DNA of 64,000 nucleotides from an uncultured Collinsella sp. (GCA_900541205.1 UQIV01000007.1:16137-80136); one strand, 5' to 3'. Counted from the first letter of the stretch, positions 44,413 to 52,849 are shown. The notes: a model not told the origin generated them from the letters alone. Numbers and translations: made by a program.

Positions 44413-44461
44413 AAGTGTCCCCCGTCAGCCGGCACAAAAGGAATGTCCCCAAGTGCCGAAT
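44413..44461. repeat. Family D repeat, copy 2
   Basis: The sequence AAGTGTCCCCCGTCAGCCGG, CACAAAAGGAATGTCCCC and AAGTGCCGA shares its parts with the blocks at 37674 and 57181 (variants of GGAACGTCCCTAAGTGCCGA). Confidence 0.5.
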
Positions 44462-44505
44462 AACTACCGACAACGACGATGCCGCAGGTAGAGGACGGAA
44501 AGCGA

Positions 44506-44603
44506 AAACGCCCCTAAGCGAGCAAGGTGACGTGAAAGAGGAGGGCATTGACCTTTTGGTCATGCCCGACGATTGAACGTCAGATTGCCGCTTAGGGGCG
44601 TTT
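44506..44603. repeat. Multi-helix structured element between peptidase and proB
   Basis: Bases 44506-44520 pair exactly with 44589-44603. Inside, GCAA (44522-44525) pairs with TTGC (44585-44588), TGACGT (44528-44533) pairs with ACGTCA (44577-44582), and GGGCAT-GACC (from 44543) pairs with GGTC-ATGCCC over a TTTT loop. This is a nested, nearly unbroken fold of about 98 bases. The convergent genes on both sides end at it, so it may be a two-way terminator, but it is much longer than one needs. Confidence 0.7.
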
Positions 44604-44617
44604 GCAGCGTCAGTTGG

Positions 44618-45745
44618 TTAGGCAAAGACGATTAAGTTGTCCCTGTGGATTGCGGGCTTTTCGGCCAGGTCTGCCAGCAGGCGGTTACCGGCAATCTGAT
44701 CCTGGCGGCGGCCGGCAGCAAGCTCCAGCACGTCCGAATCGGCCTCGGCGATACCGCGGGCGACAACCATACCGCTCGGGTCGCACACATCGAGCACATC
44801 GCCCTCGGCAAACTCGCCATCGACCTGGCGAATACCCACCGCGAGTAAGGACGAACCGCGACTGACCAGCGCCTTCGCGGCACCGTCGTCAACAGTTACC
44901 GAGCCATGAGCCTTGTCACCCAGCGCGATCCACAGCTTGCGCGGCGCAATGTCCAGGCGCTCCGCCGGCGGATCGAACAGGGTTCCCACGCTCTCGCCAC
45001 GGGCCAGGCGCACGAGCGCATCGGGCTCCTCGCCCGAGCAAATCACGCTCTGAATGCCGGCCGTCATCAAAATGCGGCTCGCGCGGATCTTGGTGATCAT
45101 GCCGCCGGTGCCCACCGACGTCGAAGAATCGCCCGCCGAGGCAATGATCTTGGCATCGATTTTGCGCACGACCGGGATAAACTCGGCCGTCGGATCCTCA
45201 TGCGGATTGGCGGTGTAGAGGCCATCGATGTCCGAAAGCGTCACACACAGGTCAGCCGAAACCAGGCAGCTCACGAGTGCCGCGAGCGTGTCGTTGTCGC
45301 CGAACTTGATCTCGTCGACGGTAACGGTGTCGTTCTCGTTGACGACCGGTACCACGCCCAGCTCCACCAGACGCAGCAGGGCGTCGCGCGCGTGCAGGTA
45401 GGACGTACGGCGCGCCGTGTCGTGGCGCGTGAGCAGCACGAGCGAGGTGAGTAGGTCACGCGCATGGAACTCCTCGTCGTAGGCCGAGGAGATGATGCAC
45501 TGGCCGGCCGAAGCGCATGCCTGCAGGCTCGGCAGATCGCCGACCGGTTTGCGGTCGAAGCCCAGCACGGGATAGCCACAGGCAATGGCGCCGGAGCTCA
45601 CCACGACCAAGCGCCAGCCAAGCTTGCGCAGGGCCGCGGCCTGATCGGCCAGGCCACCGATAAACGCACGGTTGACCTTACCGTCGGCACCCACCACCGT
45701 GGACGAGCCGATCTTTACCACCATCGTTTTATAAGAAGTCGTCAT
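44618..45745 (-). CDS. proB: Glutamate 5-kinase with PUA domain
   Basis: This 375-residue enzyme phosphorylates glutamate in the first, feedback-controlled step of proline synthesis. The amino acid kinase domain has VVKIGSSTVVG, RLVVVSSGAIACGYPVLG, VPVVNENDTVTVDEIKFGDNDTLAALV and GTGGMITKIRASRILM. A C-terminal PUA domain follows (SRGSSLLAVGIRQVDGEF, GDVLDVCDPSGMVVARGIA). ATG 45745 has no strong ribosome site; the next Met (codon 8) is not better. It is probably regulated by proline at the protein level. Confidence 0.95.
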   Translation of the reverse strand: MTTSYKTMVVKIGSSTVVGADGKVNRAFIGGLADQAAALRKLGWRLVVVSSGAIACGYPVLGFDRKPVGDLPSLQACASAGQCIISSAYDEEFHARDLLTSLVLLTRHDTARRTSYLHARDALLRLVELGVVPVVNENDTVTVDEIKFGDNDTLAALVSCLVSADLCVTLSDIDGLYTANPHEDPTAEFIPVVRKIDAKIIASAGDSSTSVGTGGMITKIRASRILMTAGIQSVICSGEEPDALVRLARGESVGTLFDPPAERLDIAPRKLWIALGDKAHGSVTVDDGAAKALVSRGSSLLAVGIRQVDGEFAEGDVLDVCDPSGMVVARGIAEADSDVLELAAGRRQDQIAGNRLLADLAEKPAIHRDNLIVFA

Positions 45746-45816
45746 ACGTCAAACCAATCGAATGTCGAGCGTTCGGGCGAGCTGAGGCAGCTGGGGCACC
45801 CGGTGCAGGACGGACG

Positions 45817-45855
45817 AAAATGATCCGTTTTCCTCCGTCCCCTTCGGATCATTTT
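45817..45855. repeat. Family B palindrome, copy 2
   Basis: AAAATGATCC (45817-45826) pairs with GGATCATTTT (45846-45855). The interior GTTTTCCTCCGTCCCCTTC matches the copy at 37827. It lies between proB and pncB, with the right arm overlapping the last codons of pncB. Confidence 0.7.
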
Positions 45856-47354
45856 GCCCAGGGGAAGGCCGAAGCCGCGGCCATGTTCTTGCGCACGAGC
45901 TCGTCGCGCACCTGGGCCAGGCCCTGTTCCATACCCACCACGTAGGTCTGCGGATACAGGAAGCGTTTGAAAGCCGCGTCCAGATGATCGAGTGCCCAAG
46001 CACAGCGCTCGCGCGCGTCCTTGATGCTCTCACGCGGAGCAACCGCACTGCCGTCGCGAACGATCGGCACCAGCAGCTCACGATACTCAAGCTCGGACAC
46101 GTCGGTCACCAGCGCCGCATCGTTTACGGCCACGAGGGTATTGCCGCGCGCGGCGCCCTCCCCTGCCAGATGGTCCTCGTCATAGATCATGTCGCAGACC
46201 GGGCCACCAAAGCCGTCGTAATAGCGGCGCACGCGCTGCACGCCGGGAATCGTGCGCTTGTAGGGCTGCTCGGAAAGCTTCACCACCGGCGTCCACGGGT
46301 CCGTCTCGCTCGCGCGGCGGGCCGAAAGCTTGTACACGCCGCCCAACGCCGGCTGATCGTAGCAGGTCGCGAGCTTGGTGCCCACGCCAAAGCTATCGAT
46401 GGGCGCGCCCTGGTCGAGCAGCGACTGGATCGTGTACTCGTCCAGGTCGTTGGAGACCGAAATCCCCACATAGGGCAGGCCCTCAGCATCGAAACGGCCG
46501 CGGACATACTTGGACAGTTTGGCGAGGTCGCCCGAGTCGATGCGAATAGCCGACAGGCGCTCGCCCACCGCCTCCATCTCCTTGGCAACCGTAATGGCAT
46601 GTTCGCAGCCCTCGCGCACGTCGTAGGTGTCGATGAGCAGCGTGCAATTCTTGGGGCTCGACTTGGCAAAGGCGCGGAAGGCCTCGAGCTCGGAATCGAA
46701 GCTCATCACCCAGCTGTGCGCATGCGTGCCAAAGACGGGAATGCCGTAGCGGCGCCCGGCAAGCACGTTAGACGTAGACGAGCAGCCCGCCACGTAGCTC
46801 GCGCGCGCAACAGCCAGGCCGCCATCGGGACCCTGGGCTCGACGCAGGCCAAACTCCGCCACGGGACGACCGTCGGCGGCGAGCACCACGCGCGCCGTCT
46901 TGGTGGCGACAAGCGTCTGGAAGCCGACAATGTTAAGCAGCGCCGTCTCGAGCAGCTGGCACTCCAGCGCGGGGCCGGTGACGCGCACCATGGGCTCGCG
47001 CGGAAAGACGAGCTCGCCCTCGGGCACGGCGTCGATGTTTACATGCGCACGAAAATCGCGCAGGTAGTCGAGGAATCCAGGCTTGAACATCGCGCCGCCG
47101 GCAGGGGCCTGGAGCGAGGCGAGGTAGTCGATGTCCTCGGGCGTAAAGCGCAGATTCTCGACCAGCTCGGGCAGTTCGGCGGTGCCGCACATGACGGCAT
47201 AGGCGCTGCCAAAGGGATGGTCGCGGTAAAACGCGGTAAAACAACCCTGCTCATTGGCCTTGCCGCTCTCCCACAGGCCCTGGGCCATAGTGAGCTCGTA
47301 CAGATCGGTGAGCATTGCGATGTCGGTGGGATGAGAGATGTCGGTCAAAGCCAT
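45849..47354 (-). CDS. pncB: Nicotinate phosphoribosyltransferase
   Basis: This 501-residue enzyme makes nicotinate mononucleotide from nicotinate and PRPP in NAD salvage. It shows DLYELTMAQGLWESGK at the N-terminus, FTAFYRDHPFGSAYAVMCG, ATKTARVVLAADGRPVAEFGLRRAQGPDG, HAHSWVMSFDSELEAFRAFA and IRIDSGDLAKLSKYVRGRFD. These fit the clostridial-type NAPRTase. ATG 47354 has AAAGGT before it; the frame to 47417 is unsupported. The last codons overlap a family B palindrome, so the stop region may have been captured by the repeat. Confidence 0.92.
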   Translation of the reverse strand: MALTDISHPTDIAMLTDLYELTMAQGLWESGKANEQGCFTAFYRDHPFGSAYAVMCGTAELPELVENLRFTPEDIDYLASLQAPAGGAMFKPGFLDYLRDFRAHVNIDAVPEGELVFPREPMVRVTGPALECQLLETALLNIVGFQTLVATKTARVVLAADGRPVAEFGLRRAQGPDGGLAVARASYVAGCSSTSNVLAGRRYGIPVFGTHAHSWVMSFDSELEAFRAFAKSSPKNCTLLIDTYDVREGCEHAITVAKEMEAVGERLSAIRIDSGDLAKLSKYVRGRFDAEGLPYVGISVSNDLDEYTIQSLLDQGAPIDSFGVGTKLATCYDQPALGGVYKLSARRASETDPWTPVVKLSEQPYKRTIPGVQRVRRYYDGFGGPVCDMIYDEDHLAGEGAARGNTLVAVNDAALVTDVSELEYRELLVPIVRDGSAVAPRESIKDARERCAWALDHLDAAFKRFLYPQTYVVGMEQGLAQVRDELVRKNMAAASAFPWAK

Positions 47355-47436
47355 GGGGCGACCTTTCGGATGTGTTGTGCAGAGGTTGAGGGTTGGGCGA
47401 GGCGGACGTGCGGGCATGGAGCCTGGAGCGAACAGG

Positions 47437-47895
47437 TTAGTGCAGGCCCATGCTGGTCAGGATCGTGTAGCCCATAAAGATAACAAACGCGATGAGGGCA
47501 AGGACAATGATGATTTTTTGAGCCGGCGCCATGCCAGGGATCTCGTTCTCGCCCGTAGGTTCCTTGGAGGTAACCATGCGCTGGGCAAAGGTCATCTCGT
47601 CACGGCTCGACTTGGGCTCGACGGACTTGGGACGAGCGGCCTTTTTAGGCTGAGGTTTGGGCGCGGCAGGCGCAGGCTTCGCAGCAGCGGGCTTGGGTGC
47701 GGGCGCGGGCGCCGATGCGGATGCGGCGTTCGAGGCGACCTCCTCGGCCTTCGCACGCTCGGCACGCAGGGCAGCCAGCTCCTCACGCTCGCGACGGGCC
47801 TCTTCCCGAGCCTCGCGGCGGGCCTTCTCAGCGCGGAGCTCTTCCAACTCAGCGCGCTCCTCGTCGGACAATGGTTGGGACTCAAGCTCGGCCAT
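47437..47895 (-). CDS. Coiled-coil, tail-anchored membrane protein
   Basis: This 152-residue protein begins with a charged helix (LSDEERAELEELRAEKARREAREEARREREELAALRAERAKAEE) that should form a coiled coil. An Ala/Pro/Lys-rich linker follows, then FAQRMVTSKEPTGENEIPGMAPAQ and a single C-terminal hydrophobic segment (KIIIVLALIAFVIFMGYTIL). This is the layout of a tail-anchored protein with its bulk in the cytoplasm. No family is recognised. ATG 47895 follows AAAGGGCTATACC. It precedes pncB with about 80 bases between. Confidence 0.6.
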   Translation of the reverse strand: MAELESQPLSDEERAELEELRAEKARREAREEARREREELAALRAERAKAEEVASNAASASAPAPAPKPAAAKPAPAAPKPQPKKAARPKSVEPKSSRDEMTFAQRMVTSKEPTGENEIPGMAPAQKIIIVLALIAFVIFMGYTILTSMGLH

Positions 47896-47959
47896 GGTAT
47901 AGCCCTTTCTTTTAAAAAAAGCCGCCGACACAATGTCAGCGGCTTATCAAATCCAAGGG

Positions 47960-48032
47960 TGGAGACGAAGGGAGTCGAACCCTCGGCCTCTGCCATGCGA
48001 CGGCAGCGCTCTCCCAACTGAGCTACGTCCCC
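47960..48032 (-). tRNA. tRNA-Ala (CGC)
   Basis: The minus strand folds into a 73-base cloverleaf: acceptor GGGGACG with CGTCTCC, D arm GCTCAGTTGGGAGAGC, anticodon stem CTGCC/GGCAG around loop GTCGCAT (anticodon CGC), T arm CGAGGGTTCGACTCCCT. The 3' CCA is not encoded. Confidence 0.94.
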
Positions 48033-48138
48033 AGGACAAGTCGATATTTTACCTACGGCTCGCCAACTGTCAACGCCCAATAACCAGTCTTTTTGGAGCA
48101 CGGCTATTTTGACAACTTTTCGAACAGGCGATCCTCTC

Positions 48139-48172
48139 GATGATTTTTTAATCCCCGTCCCAGAAAAATCAT
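48139..48172. repeat. Family C palindrome, copy 1
   Basis: GATGATTTTT pairs with AAAAATCATC around TAATCCCCGTCCCAG. A related copy lies at 60871-60905. It sits 12 bases beyond the stop of the radical SAM gene and may serve as its terminator. Confidence 0.55.
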
Positions 48173-48183
48173 CGACGAACGCA

Positions 48184-49122
48184 CTACTTTGCGCTGGTGA
48201 GGACGCCGGTGGTGTCGAAGGCCGGGGTGAAGCTCTCGTCTACCGCGCCGCCCTCTTGCCAGAACATCGTCGTAAAGCCCAGGTCGTCGGCATGGTCGAG
48301 CACTTGCTCGTACTCCTCGCGCGTCACGGCGCGTGCCAGGTCGCCGCCCTGCTCGCGCATGAGCGCATTGGGCGTGTACTGGTTCATGACCGAGATCGGC
48401 ACGTCGCCCACCGTCTGCCACACCAGGTCTAACACGCGGCACGAGTCATCCGCATGCCCCGGCAGCACCAGGTGGCGCACGATGATGCCGCGCTTCATGA
48501 GCCCGCCCTCGTCCACCAGCTCTCCCCCGCGGCGCTCGATCTCGCACGCCATCTGTACCAGGCCCGACACGGCCACGCGCGGGTAATCCTTAATATGAGA
48601 AAGCGACTGCGCAAGCCCGGCATCGGCATATTTAAAGTCGGTGAGCCACACATCGACCAGGTCACCCAGGGCAGCTACGGCACTCGCCCGCTCATAGCCG
48701 CTCGTGTTGTAAACGATCGGGATGTCCAGCCCGCGCTCCCTCGCTGCGGCAATCGCGGCCGGCAGCAGGTGAGCATAATGCGTCGCAGTCACCAAATTGA
48801 TGTTGTTGGCACCCTGGTCCTGCAGTTCCAGCATAATCTCGACCAGGCGCTCAGGTGAAATCTCAAGGCCAAAATTGCCGGTCGAGATCTCGTGGTTCTG
48901 ACAATAGACGCATTTGAGCGAGCAGCCGCTAAAGAAAATCGTGCCCGAACCGGCCTCGCCCGAGATAGGCGGCTCCTCCCACATATGAAGCGCGGCGCGG
49001 GCCACCTTGAGCGTGTCGTCGGCACCGCATACGCCGCGCGCGCCCTCATCGCGCGCCGCACCGCAACGGCGCGGACACAAATGGCAGGCAGGCGAAAAAA
49101 GTTCGGTCAACGACGTCGGCAT
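48184..49122 (-). CDS. Radical SAM protein, PflA-like
   Basis: This 312-residue protein has the radical SAM cluster motif Cys-x3-Cys-x2-Cys in FFSGCSLKCVYCQNHEIS, and an extra cysteine-rich N-terminus (SPACHLCPRRCGAARDEGARGVCG) that may bind a second cluster. The family is the one often named putative pyruvate formate-lyase activating enzyme, whose real substrate is unknown. Other landmarks are LELQDQGANNINLVTATHYAHLLP and LVLPGHADDSCRVL. ATG 49122 has GGAG nine bases ahead. No formate lyase or other glycyl radical enzyme is beside it, so no target can be assigned. Confidence 0.85.
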   Translation of the reverse strand: MPTSLTELFSPACHLCPRRCGAARDEGARGVCGADDTLKVARAALHMWEEPPISGEAGSGTIFFSGCSLKCVYCQNHEISTGNFGLEISPERLVEIMLELQDQGANNINLVTATHYAHLLPAAIAAARERGLDIPIVYNTSGYERASAVAALGDLVDVWLTDFKYADAGLAQSLSHIKDYPRVAVSGLVQMACEIERRGGELVDEGGLMKRGIIVRHLVLPGHADDSCRVLDLVWQTVGDVPISVMNQYTPNALMREQGGDLARAVTREEYEQVLDHADDLGFTTMFWQEGGAVDESFTPAFDTTGVLTSAK

Positions 49123-49260
49123 AAAAACATGCTCCAAAACAACGATTCAGCAGCTCAAACGTAAAGGGCCAGACCGCGTAGACGGCTCCGTCCCTAAGGC
49201 GCCGTAATCGTCCGACACGATTTTTGTAATGTCAAGACTGGAATCGATAAAGTGCCGCTT

Positions 49261-49266
49261 TATGAT
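49261..49266 (+). promoter_or_regulatory. -10 box of 6S RNA candidate
   Basis: TATGAT lies seven bases before the predicted 5' end of the structured RNA at about 49273. The matching -35 is weak. Confidence 0.4.
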
Positions 49267-49271
49267 GTAGG

Positions 49272-49442
49272 TATTCCGCCCCCCGCGGAGCAACTGGGTG
49301 AACCGTCGCGTTTATTTAGGGAGCCCACACAGTCGTACCTAGTACAGGTATCCTTCGTTGTTAAGGACGCTGGAACAGTCGATGAGGGCACCCACCTGTT
49401 TTAGGTGGGTTCATTTTCGTAACGTGGGGGGTGGTTTTCTTT
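49272..49442 (+). ncRNA. ssrS: Probable 6S RNA
   Basis: A transcript of about 170 bases is predicted. Bases 49276-49287 pair with 49423-49434 in a 12-bp closing helix with two G-U pairs. The middle is largely unpaired at both sides, as in the large bulge of 6S RNA. Near the 3' side a hairpin (ACCCACCTGTTTTAGGTGGGT, 49389-49410) resembles the one common in Gram-positive 6S RNAs. A T-run (TTTTCTTTT) follows the closing helix. 6S RNA binds RNA polymerase as a promoter mimic. It stands between a radical SAM gene and tagO with no reading frame across it. Confidence 0.68.
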
Positions 49443-49647
49443 TGCCGAAAATCACCGTACAGTCCATATGGATCCCCGCCGGCATCCCGACAAGCCATCG
49501 ACAACATCACAATATCTGGTAAGCGCGTGATTATCGCTGCGTGCAATTACATGCACCCCCCTTGGTCGAGTATTATGATTCGGCTATGCCCTTTGCGCAT
49601 GGCGTTCTTCTGACCTTTTCCTTCGACGCTTGGCGGTTTTTAGATTC

Positions 49648-50847
49648 ATGGCTTCATCCCCGAGCTACATACCGTACCTATGCGTGGCAGCGGCGGCTTT
49701 TATCACGACCTTCCTCGCGGTGCCCCTGGTCAAGCGCTTGGCAATTAAGCTCGATGCCGTCGACTATCCTTCTAAGCGCCGCATCAACACCAAGCCCATC
49801 CCGCGTTTGGGCGGAACGGCGGTGTTTTTGGGCCTGGTCGTTGCCTGCATTGTGCAAATCCTAGGCACCTGGCACCTAGGCTGGCCACCCGTCCTGGTGC
49901 CGCACCCGCGCCTTCACATTAGCTATCCCATGCTGGCGCTCTCCTTTACCGTCATCTTTGCGACCGGCGCGATCGACGACGTCTTCCAGCTCACGCCCAA
50001 GCAAAAGCTGGCCGGACAGGTCCTCGCCGCGCTTATCGCCTGCATGGGCGGCCTGCGGATCGGCGTCATCGTCAACCCGTTTGCCCCCGGCGAGATCATG
50101 CTCGGATGGCTCGCCTACCCCATTACCGTGATCTATCTGGTAGCATTCACCAACATCATTAACCTCATCGACGGCCTCGACGGCTTGGCCACGGGCATCT
50201 GCGGCATTGCCTCGTTCACCATGTTTTCGATGGCCGTTCTCTCGGGCCGCATCGACGCCGCCGCGCTCTCCATTGCGCTCTTTGGCGCTTGTCTGGCCTT
50301 TTTGCGCTACAACTTCAACCCCGCAAGCATCTTCTTGGGCGACTCGGGGTCGCTGCTTCTGGGCTTTGCACTGGGCTCCATCTCGCTGCTCAACGTGAGC
50401 CGCACCGCCGCGCTCACCTCGCTTATCATCCCGCTCATCGTTGCCGGCGTGCCCATCATCGACACGTTTAGCGCCATCGTGCGCCGCAGGCGCGCCCACA
50501 TTAGCATTGGGCAGGCCGACAAGGGCCACATCCACCACCGCCTGATCCAAGAAGGCTACAACCAAAAACAGGCCGTGCTGCTCATCTATGCCTGGTGCAT
50601 CATGCTTTCGGCCGGCGCCGCCGCAATTAACCAGGTCGAAGTGCCCATGCGTGTGCTCATCTTTACCGTGCTCGCCATTGGCTCGGCGGCCTTCGCCAAG
50701 CACCTGCACCTGTTTGAACCCGTGCTACGCCACCATTACAACAAGCGCACGCACGAGGACGAGCTCGTCACCCCCGACGACCCCGCCTTTAAGCAGGAGG
50801 AGCAGGCAGCCGAGGAGCGCAAAGAAGAGCGCCACCACAAGCTCTAG
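49648..50847 (+). CDS. Undecaprenyl-phosphate GlcNAc-1-phosphate transferase (TagO/WecA family)
   Basis: This 399-residue membrane protein belongs to the MraY/WecA/TagO family, which starts lipid-linked synthesis of wall teichoic acid or other surface glycans. It has about ten hydrophobic segments and the expected loops: NTKPIPRLGGTAVFLG, ATGAIDDVFQLTPKQKLAGQ, the Asp pair in NIINLIDGLDGLATG, and FLGDSGSLLLGF. The cytoplasmic His motif GHIHHRLIQEG, in the ADKGHIHHRL position, is also there. ATG 49648 has no strong ribosome site; TTG 49630 is an alternative. It could supply the lipid carrier for the glycan built at 4118-13461. Confidence 0.9.
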   Translation: MASSPSYIPYLCVAAAAFITTFLAVPLVKRLAIKLDAVDYPSKRRINTKPIPRLGGTAVFLGLVVACIVQILGTWHLGWPPVLVPHPRLHISYPMLALSFTVIFATGAIDDVFQLTPKQKLAGQVLAALIACMGGLRIGVIVNPFAPGEIMLGWLAYPITVIYLVAFTNIINLIDGLDGLATGICGIASFTMFSMAVLSGRIDAAALSIALFGACLAFLRYNFNPASIFLGDSGSLLLGFALGSISLLNVSRTAALTSLIIPLIVAGVPIIDTFSAIVRRRRAHISIGQADKGHIHHRLIQEGYNQKQAVLLIYAWCIMLSAGAAAINQVEVPMRVLIFTVLAIGSAAFAKHLHLFEPVLRHHYNKRTHEDELVTPDDPAFKQEEQAAEERKEERHHKL

Positions 50848-51017
50848 GGCAAGCTGCCGAGGATGTGCCAAAGCACCGTTAGCCAAGCGCGGCCGCGCCG
50901 CACCCATCGCACATGCCGCACCACGCGCGTCCCTCTCCCGCCCCTCGCCTACTTACGCACCGCCCCTCCAATAAACGCGTTATCATCTTGACCCATGAAC
51001 ATACGTTAGGAGCAATC

Positions 51018-52067
51018 ATGCCAAACGAGAACAGCTACGAAGTCGCGCTGCAAAAGAGCAACGCCATTCGCGAGGGCCTGGCCAAGACGCCCGAAAAGTT
51101 CACCATGCTCACCGGCGACCGCCCCACCGGCCGTCTGCACCTGGGCCACTACTTCGGCACCCTCAAGGGCCGTGTTGAGCTGCAGAACATGGGCGCCAAG
51201 ACCAACGTGCTCATCGCCGACTACCAGGTCATCACTGACCGCGACACGACCGAGCACATCCAGGACAACGTGTACAACATGCTCATGGACTACCTTGCCT
51301 GCGGTATCGACCCCGACAAGACCATGATCTACGCGCACTCCGCCGTGCCCGCCGCCAACCAGCTCATGCTGCCGTTCCTGTCGCTGGTGTCCGAGGCCGA
51401 GCTGGCGCGCAACCCCACCGTCAAGGCCGAGATGGAGGCCTCGGGCCATGAGCTTACCGGCCTTCTGCTCACCTACCCGGTGCATCAGGCCTGCGACATC
51501 CTGTTCTGCAAGGGCAACGTGGTGCCCGTCGGTCGCGACCAGCTGCCGCACATCGAGCTCACCCGCACCATCGCCCGCCGCTTTAACAACCGCTACGGCA
51601 AGGTGTTCCCCGAGGTCGACGCGCTGCTGTCCGAGACCCCGCTGCTGCCGGGCCTGGACGGTCGCAAGATGAGCAAGAGCTACGGCAACGCCATCAACAT
51701 CTCGATGACCGCCGAGGAGACGGCCAAGCGCATCAAGAAGAGCCAGACCGACTCCGAGCGCATGATCACATTCGATCCCGAGAACCGCCCCGGCGTGTCC
51801 GGTTTGCTTTCGACGGCCGCCATCTGCACCGGTCGCTCCGAGGTCGAAATTGCCGAGGAGATTGGCATGGGCGGCTCCGGCCAGCTCAAGAAGTACGTGA
51901 CCGAGGCCGTCAACGAGTACTTCGCACCTATCCGCGAGCGTCGCCAGCGCTACGAGAACGATCTGGATTACGTGAAGGACGTGCTGCACGAGGGCAACCG
52001 TCGCGCCAACGAGATCGCCGAGCAGACCCTGGCAGAGGTTCAGGACGCCATGGGTATGGTGTACTAG
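51018..52067 (+). CDS. trpS: Tryptophanyl-tRNA synthetase
   Basis: This 349-residue class I synthetase charges tRNA-Trp. It has the HIGH-type signature GRLHLGHYFGTL and the KMSKS motif DGRKMSKSYGN. VGRDQLPHIELTR lies between them. ATG 51018 follows AGGAG; the longer frame is unsupported. I see no T-box leader upstream, unlike trpS of many Firmicutes. A terminator follows. The length is standard. Confidence 0.96.
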   Translation: MPNENSYEVALQKSNAIREGLAKTPEKFTMLTGDRPTGRLHLGHYFGTLKGRVELQNMGAKTNVLIADYQVITDRDTTEHIQDNVYNMLMDYLACGIDPDKTMIYAHSAVPAANQLMLPFLSLVSEAELARNPTVKAEMEASGHELTGLLLTYPVHQACDILFCKGNVVPVGRDQLPHIELTRTIARRFNNRYGKVFPEVDALLSETPLLPGLDGRKMSKSYGNAINISMTAEETAKRIKKSQTDSERMITFDPENRPGVSGLLSTAAICTGRSEVEIAEEIGMGGSGQLKKYVTEAVNEYFAPIRERRQRYENDLDYVKDVLHEGNRRANEIAEQTLAEVQDAMGMVY

Positions 52068-52101
52068 ACCGATCTGCTGGCTTGAGCTTTCGATTGCTAT
52101 A

Positions 52102-52130
52102 GGGCGGGCGCTACGGCGTCCGCCTTTTTT
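52102..52130 (+). terminator. Terminator of trpS
   Basis: GGCGGGCGC pairs with GCGTCCGCC (one mismatch), followed by six T. Confidence 0.85.
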
Positions 52131-52176
52131 GGAGCGGACCGCTTCGGCTCCGTCCATCACACTCTCCCGACAAACA

Positions 52177-52218
52177 GGAACAGGCCCGCTGGCAGATAGT
52201 TGCCAGCGGGCCTGTTCC
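52177..52218. repeat. 18-bp perfect hairpin, REP-like
   Basis: Bases 52177-52194 (GGAACAGGCCCGCTGGCA) pair exactly with 52201-52218 over a six-base loop. No T-run follows. It lies in a 382-base gap with no gene between trpS and the MGMT gene. The rest of that gap (to 52449) holds only a family A palindrome. Confidence 0.75.
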
Positions 52219-52394
52219 CGAAGTACACCGTTGAATCGCACAGAGGGGAGGGATGCGAATCAAACTCAACAGGGCAGGCTTTTTCATCGCCTATTGCCTG
52301 CTCCGTTGCTGAATATAATATAGTTCACCGTGGTTTACTTTGTAGCAACAATATGCGCCGCCACACCTTCTCCATAAGTTAGCTCCGGTAAACT

Positions 52395-52435
52395 AAAACC
52401 ACCACGAAGGGGACAGGCACCTTTGTGGTGGTTTT
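52395..52435. terminator. Family A palindrome, copy 3
   Basis: AAAACCACCACGAAGG pairs with CCTTTGTGGTGGTTTT (one mismatch). It is just beyond the MGMT gene's stop on the minus strand, with an A-tract on the left that acts as the T-run of that transcript. Confidence 0.8.
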
Positions 52436-52449
52436 GACGAAGCCCGCCA

Positions 52450-52770
52450 CTACAGCCCGGCCGGCCAACGACAGGCGGCCAGATCAACATGCATGGGATC
52501 GGCAAACGTCACGCCCTCCCCCATTAAGAGCTCGCGCTGAGCATCGGGGCCACCAAAGGCAAAGCCCTCACAGATACGGCCGTCGGCAAACACCACGCGA
52601 TGGCAGGGAATCTGGCCGGGGCGCGGATTGCTGTGCAGCGCGTAGCCCACATACCGCGCACTTCGTGGACGACCGGCAAGCAGTGCCACCTGACCGTAAG
52701 TGGCGACCATCCCCTCGGGGATCTGCTCGACCACCTCGTACACCCGTTCAAAAAAGCCCTCAGACGCCAT
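52450..52770 (-). CDS. MGMT-family DNA alkyltransferase-like protein
   Basis: This 106-residue protein has only the C-terminal domain of O6-alkylguanine DNA alkyltransferases: VYEVVEQIPEGMVATYGQVALLAG, the helix-turn-helix arginine finger in SARYVGYALHSNP and the active-site PCHRVV with the cysteine present. Full-length enzymes have an N-terminal domain that is absent here, so it resembles the small alkyltransferase-like group but keeps the reactive Cys. It may repair O6-alkylguanine. ATG 52770 follows AAGGGAG. It is a monocistronic gene with a family A palindrome on each side. Confidence 0.87.
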   Translation of the reverse strand: MASEGFFERVYEVVEQIPEGMVATYGQVALLAGRPRSARYVGYALHSNPRPGQIPCHRVVFADGRICEGFAFGGPDAQRELLMGEGVTFADPMHVDLAACRWPAGL

Positions 52771-52796
52771 TGCTCGCTCCCTTCCACCCGGAAAGC

Positions 52797-52838
52797 ATAA
52801 ACCACCACAAAGGTGTCTGTCCCCTATGTGGTGGATTA
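52797..52838. terminator. Family A palindrome, copy 4
   Basis: AAACCACCACAAAGG and CCTATGTGGTGGATT form an imperfect stem. It lies just past the DegV stop on the minus strand and probably terminates it. Confidence 0.65.
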
Positions 52839-52849
52839 TGGCAGGTCGG

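Noticed and set aside
50848..51017. T-box leader ahead of trpS
   Set aside because: No specifier hairpin, AGGGTGG-type T-box sequence or terminator/antiterminator pair is visible in the 170 bases.
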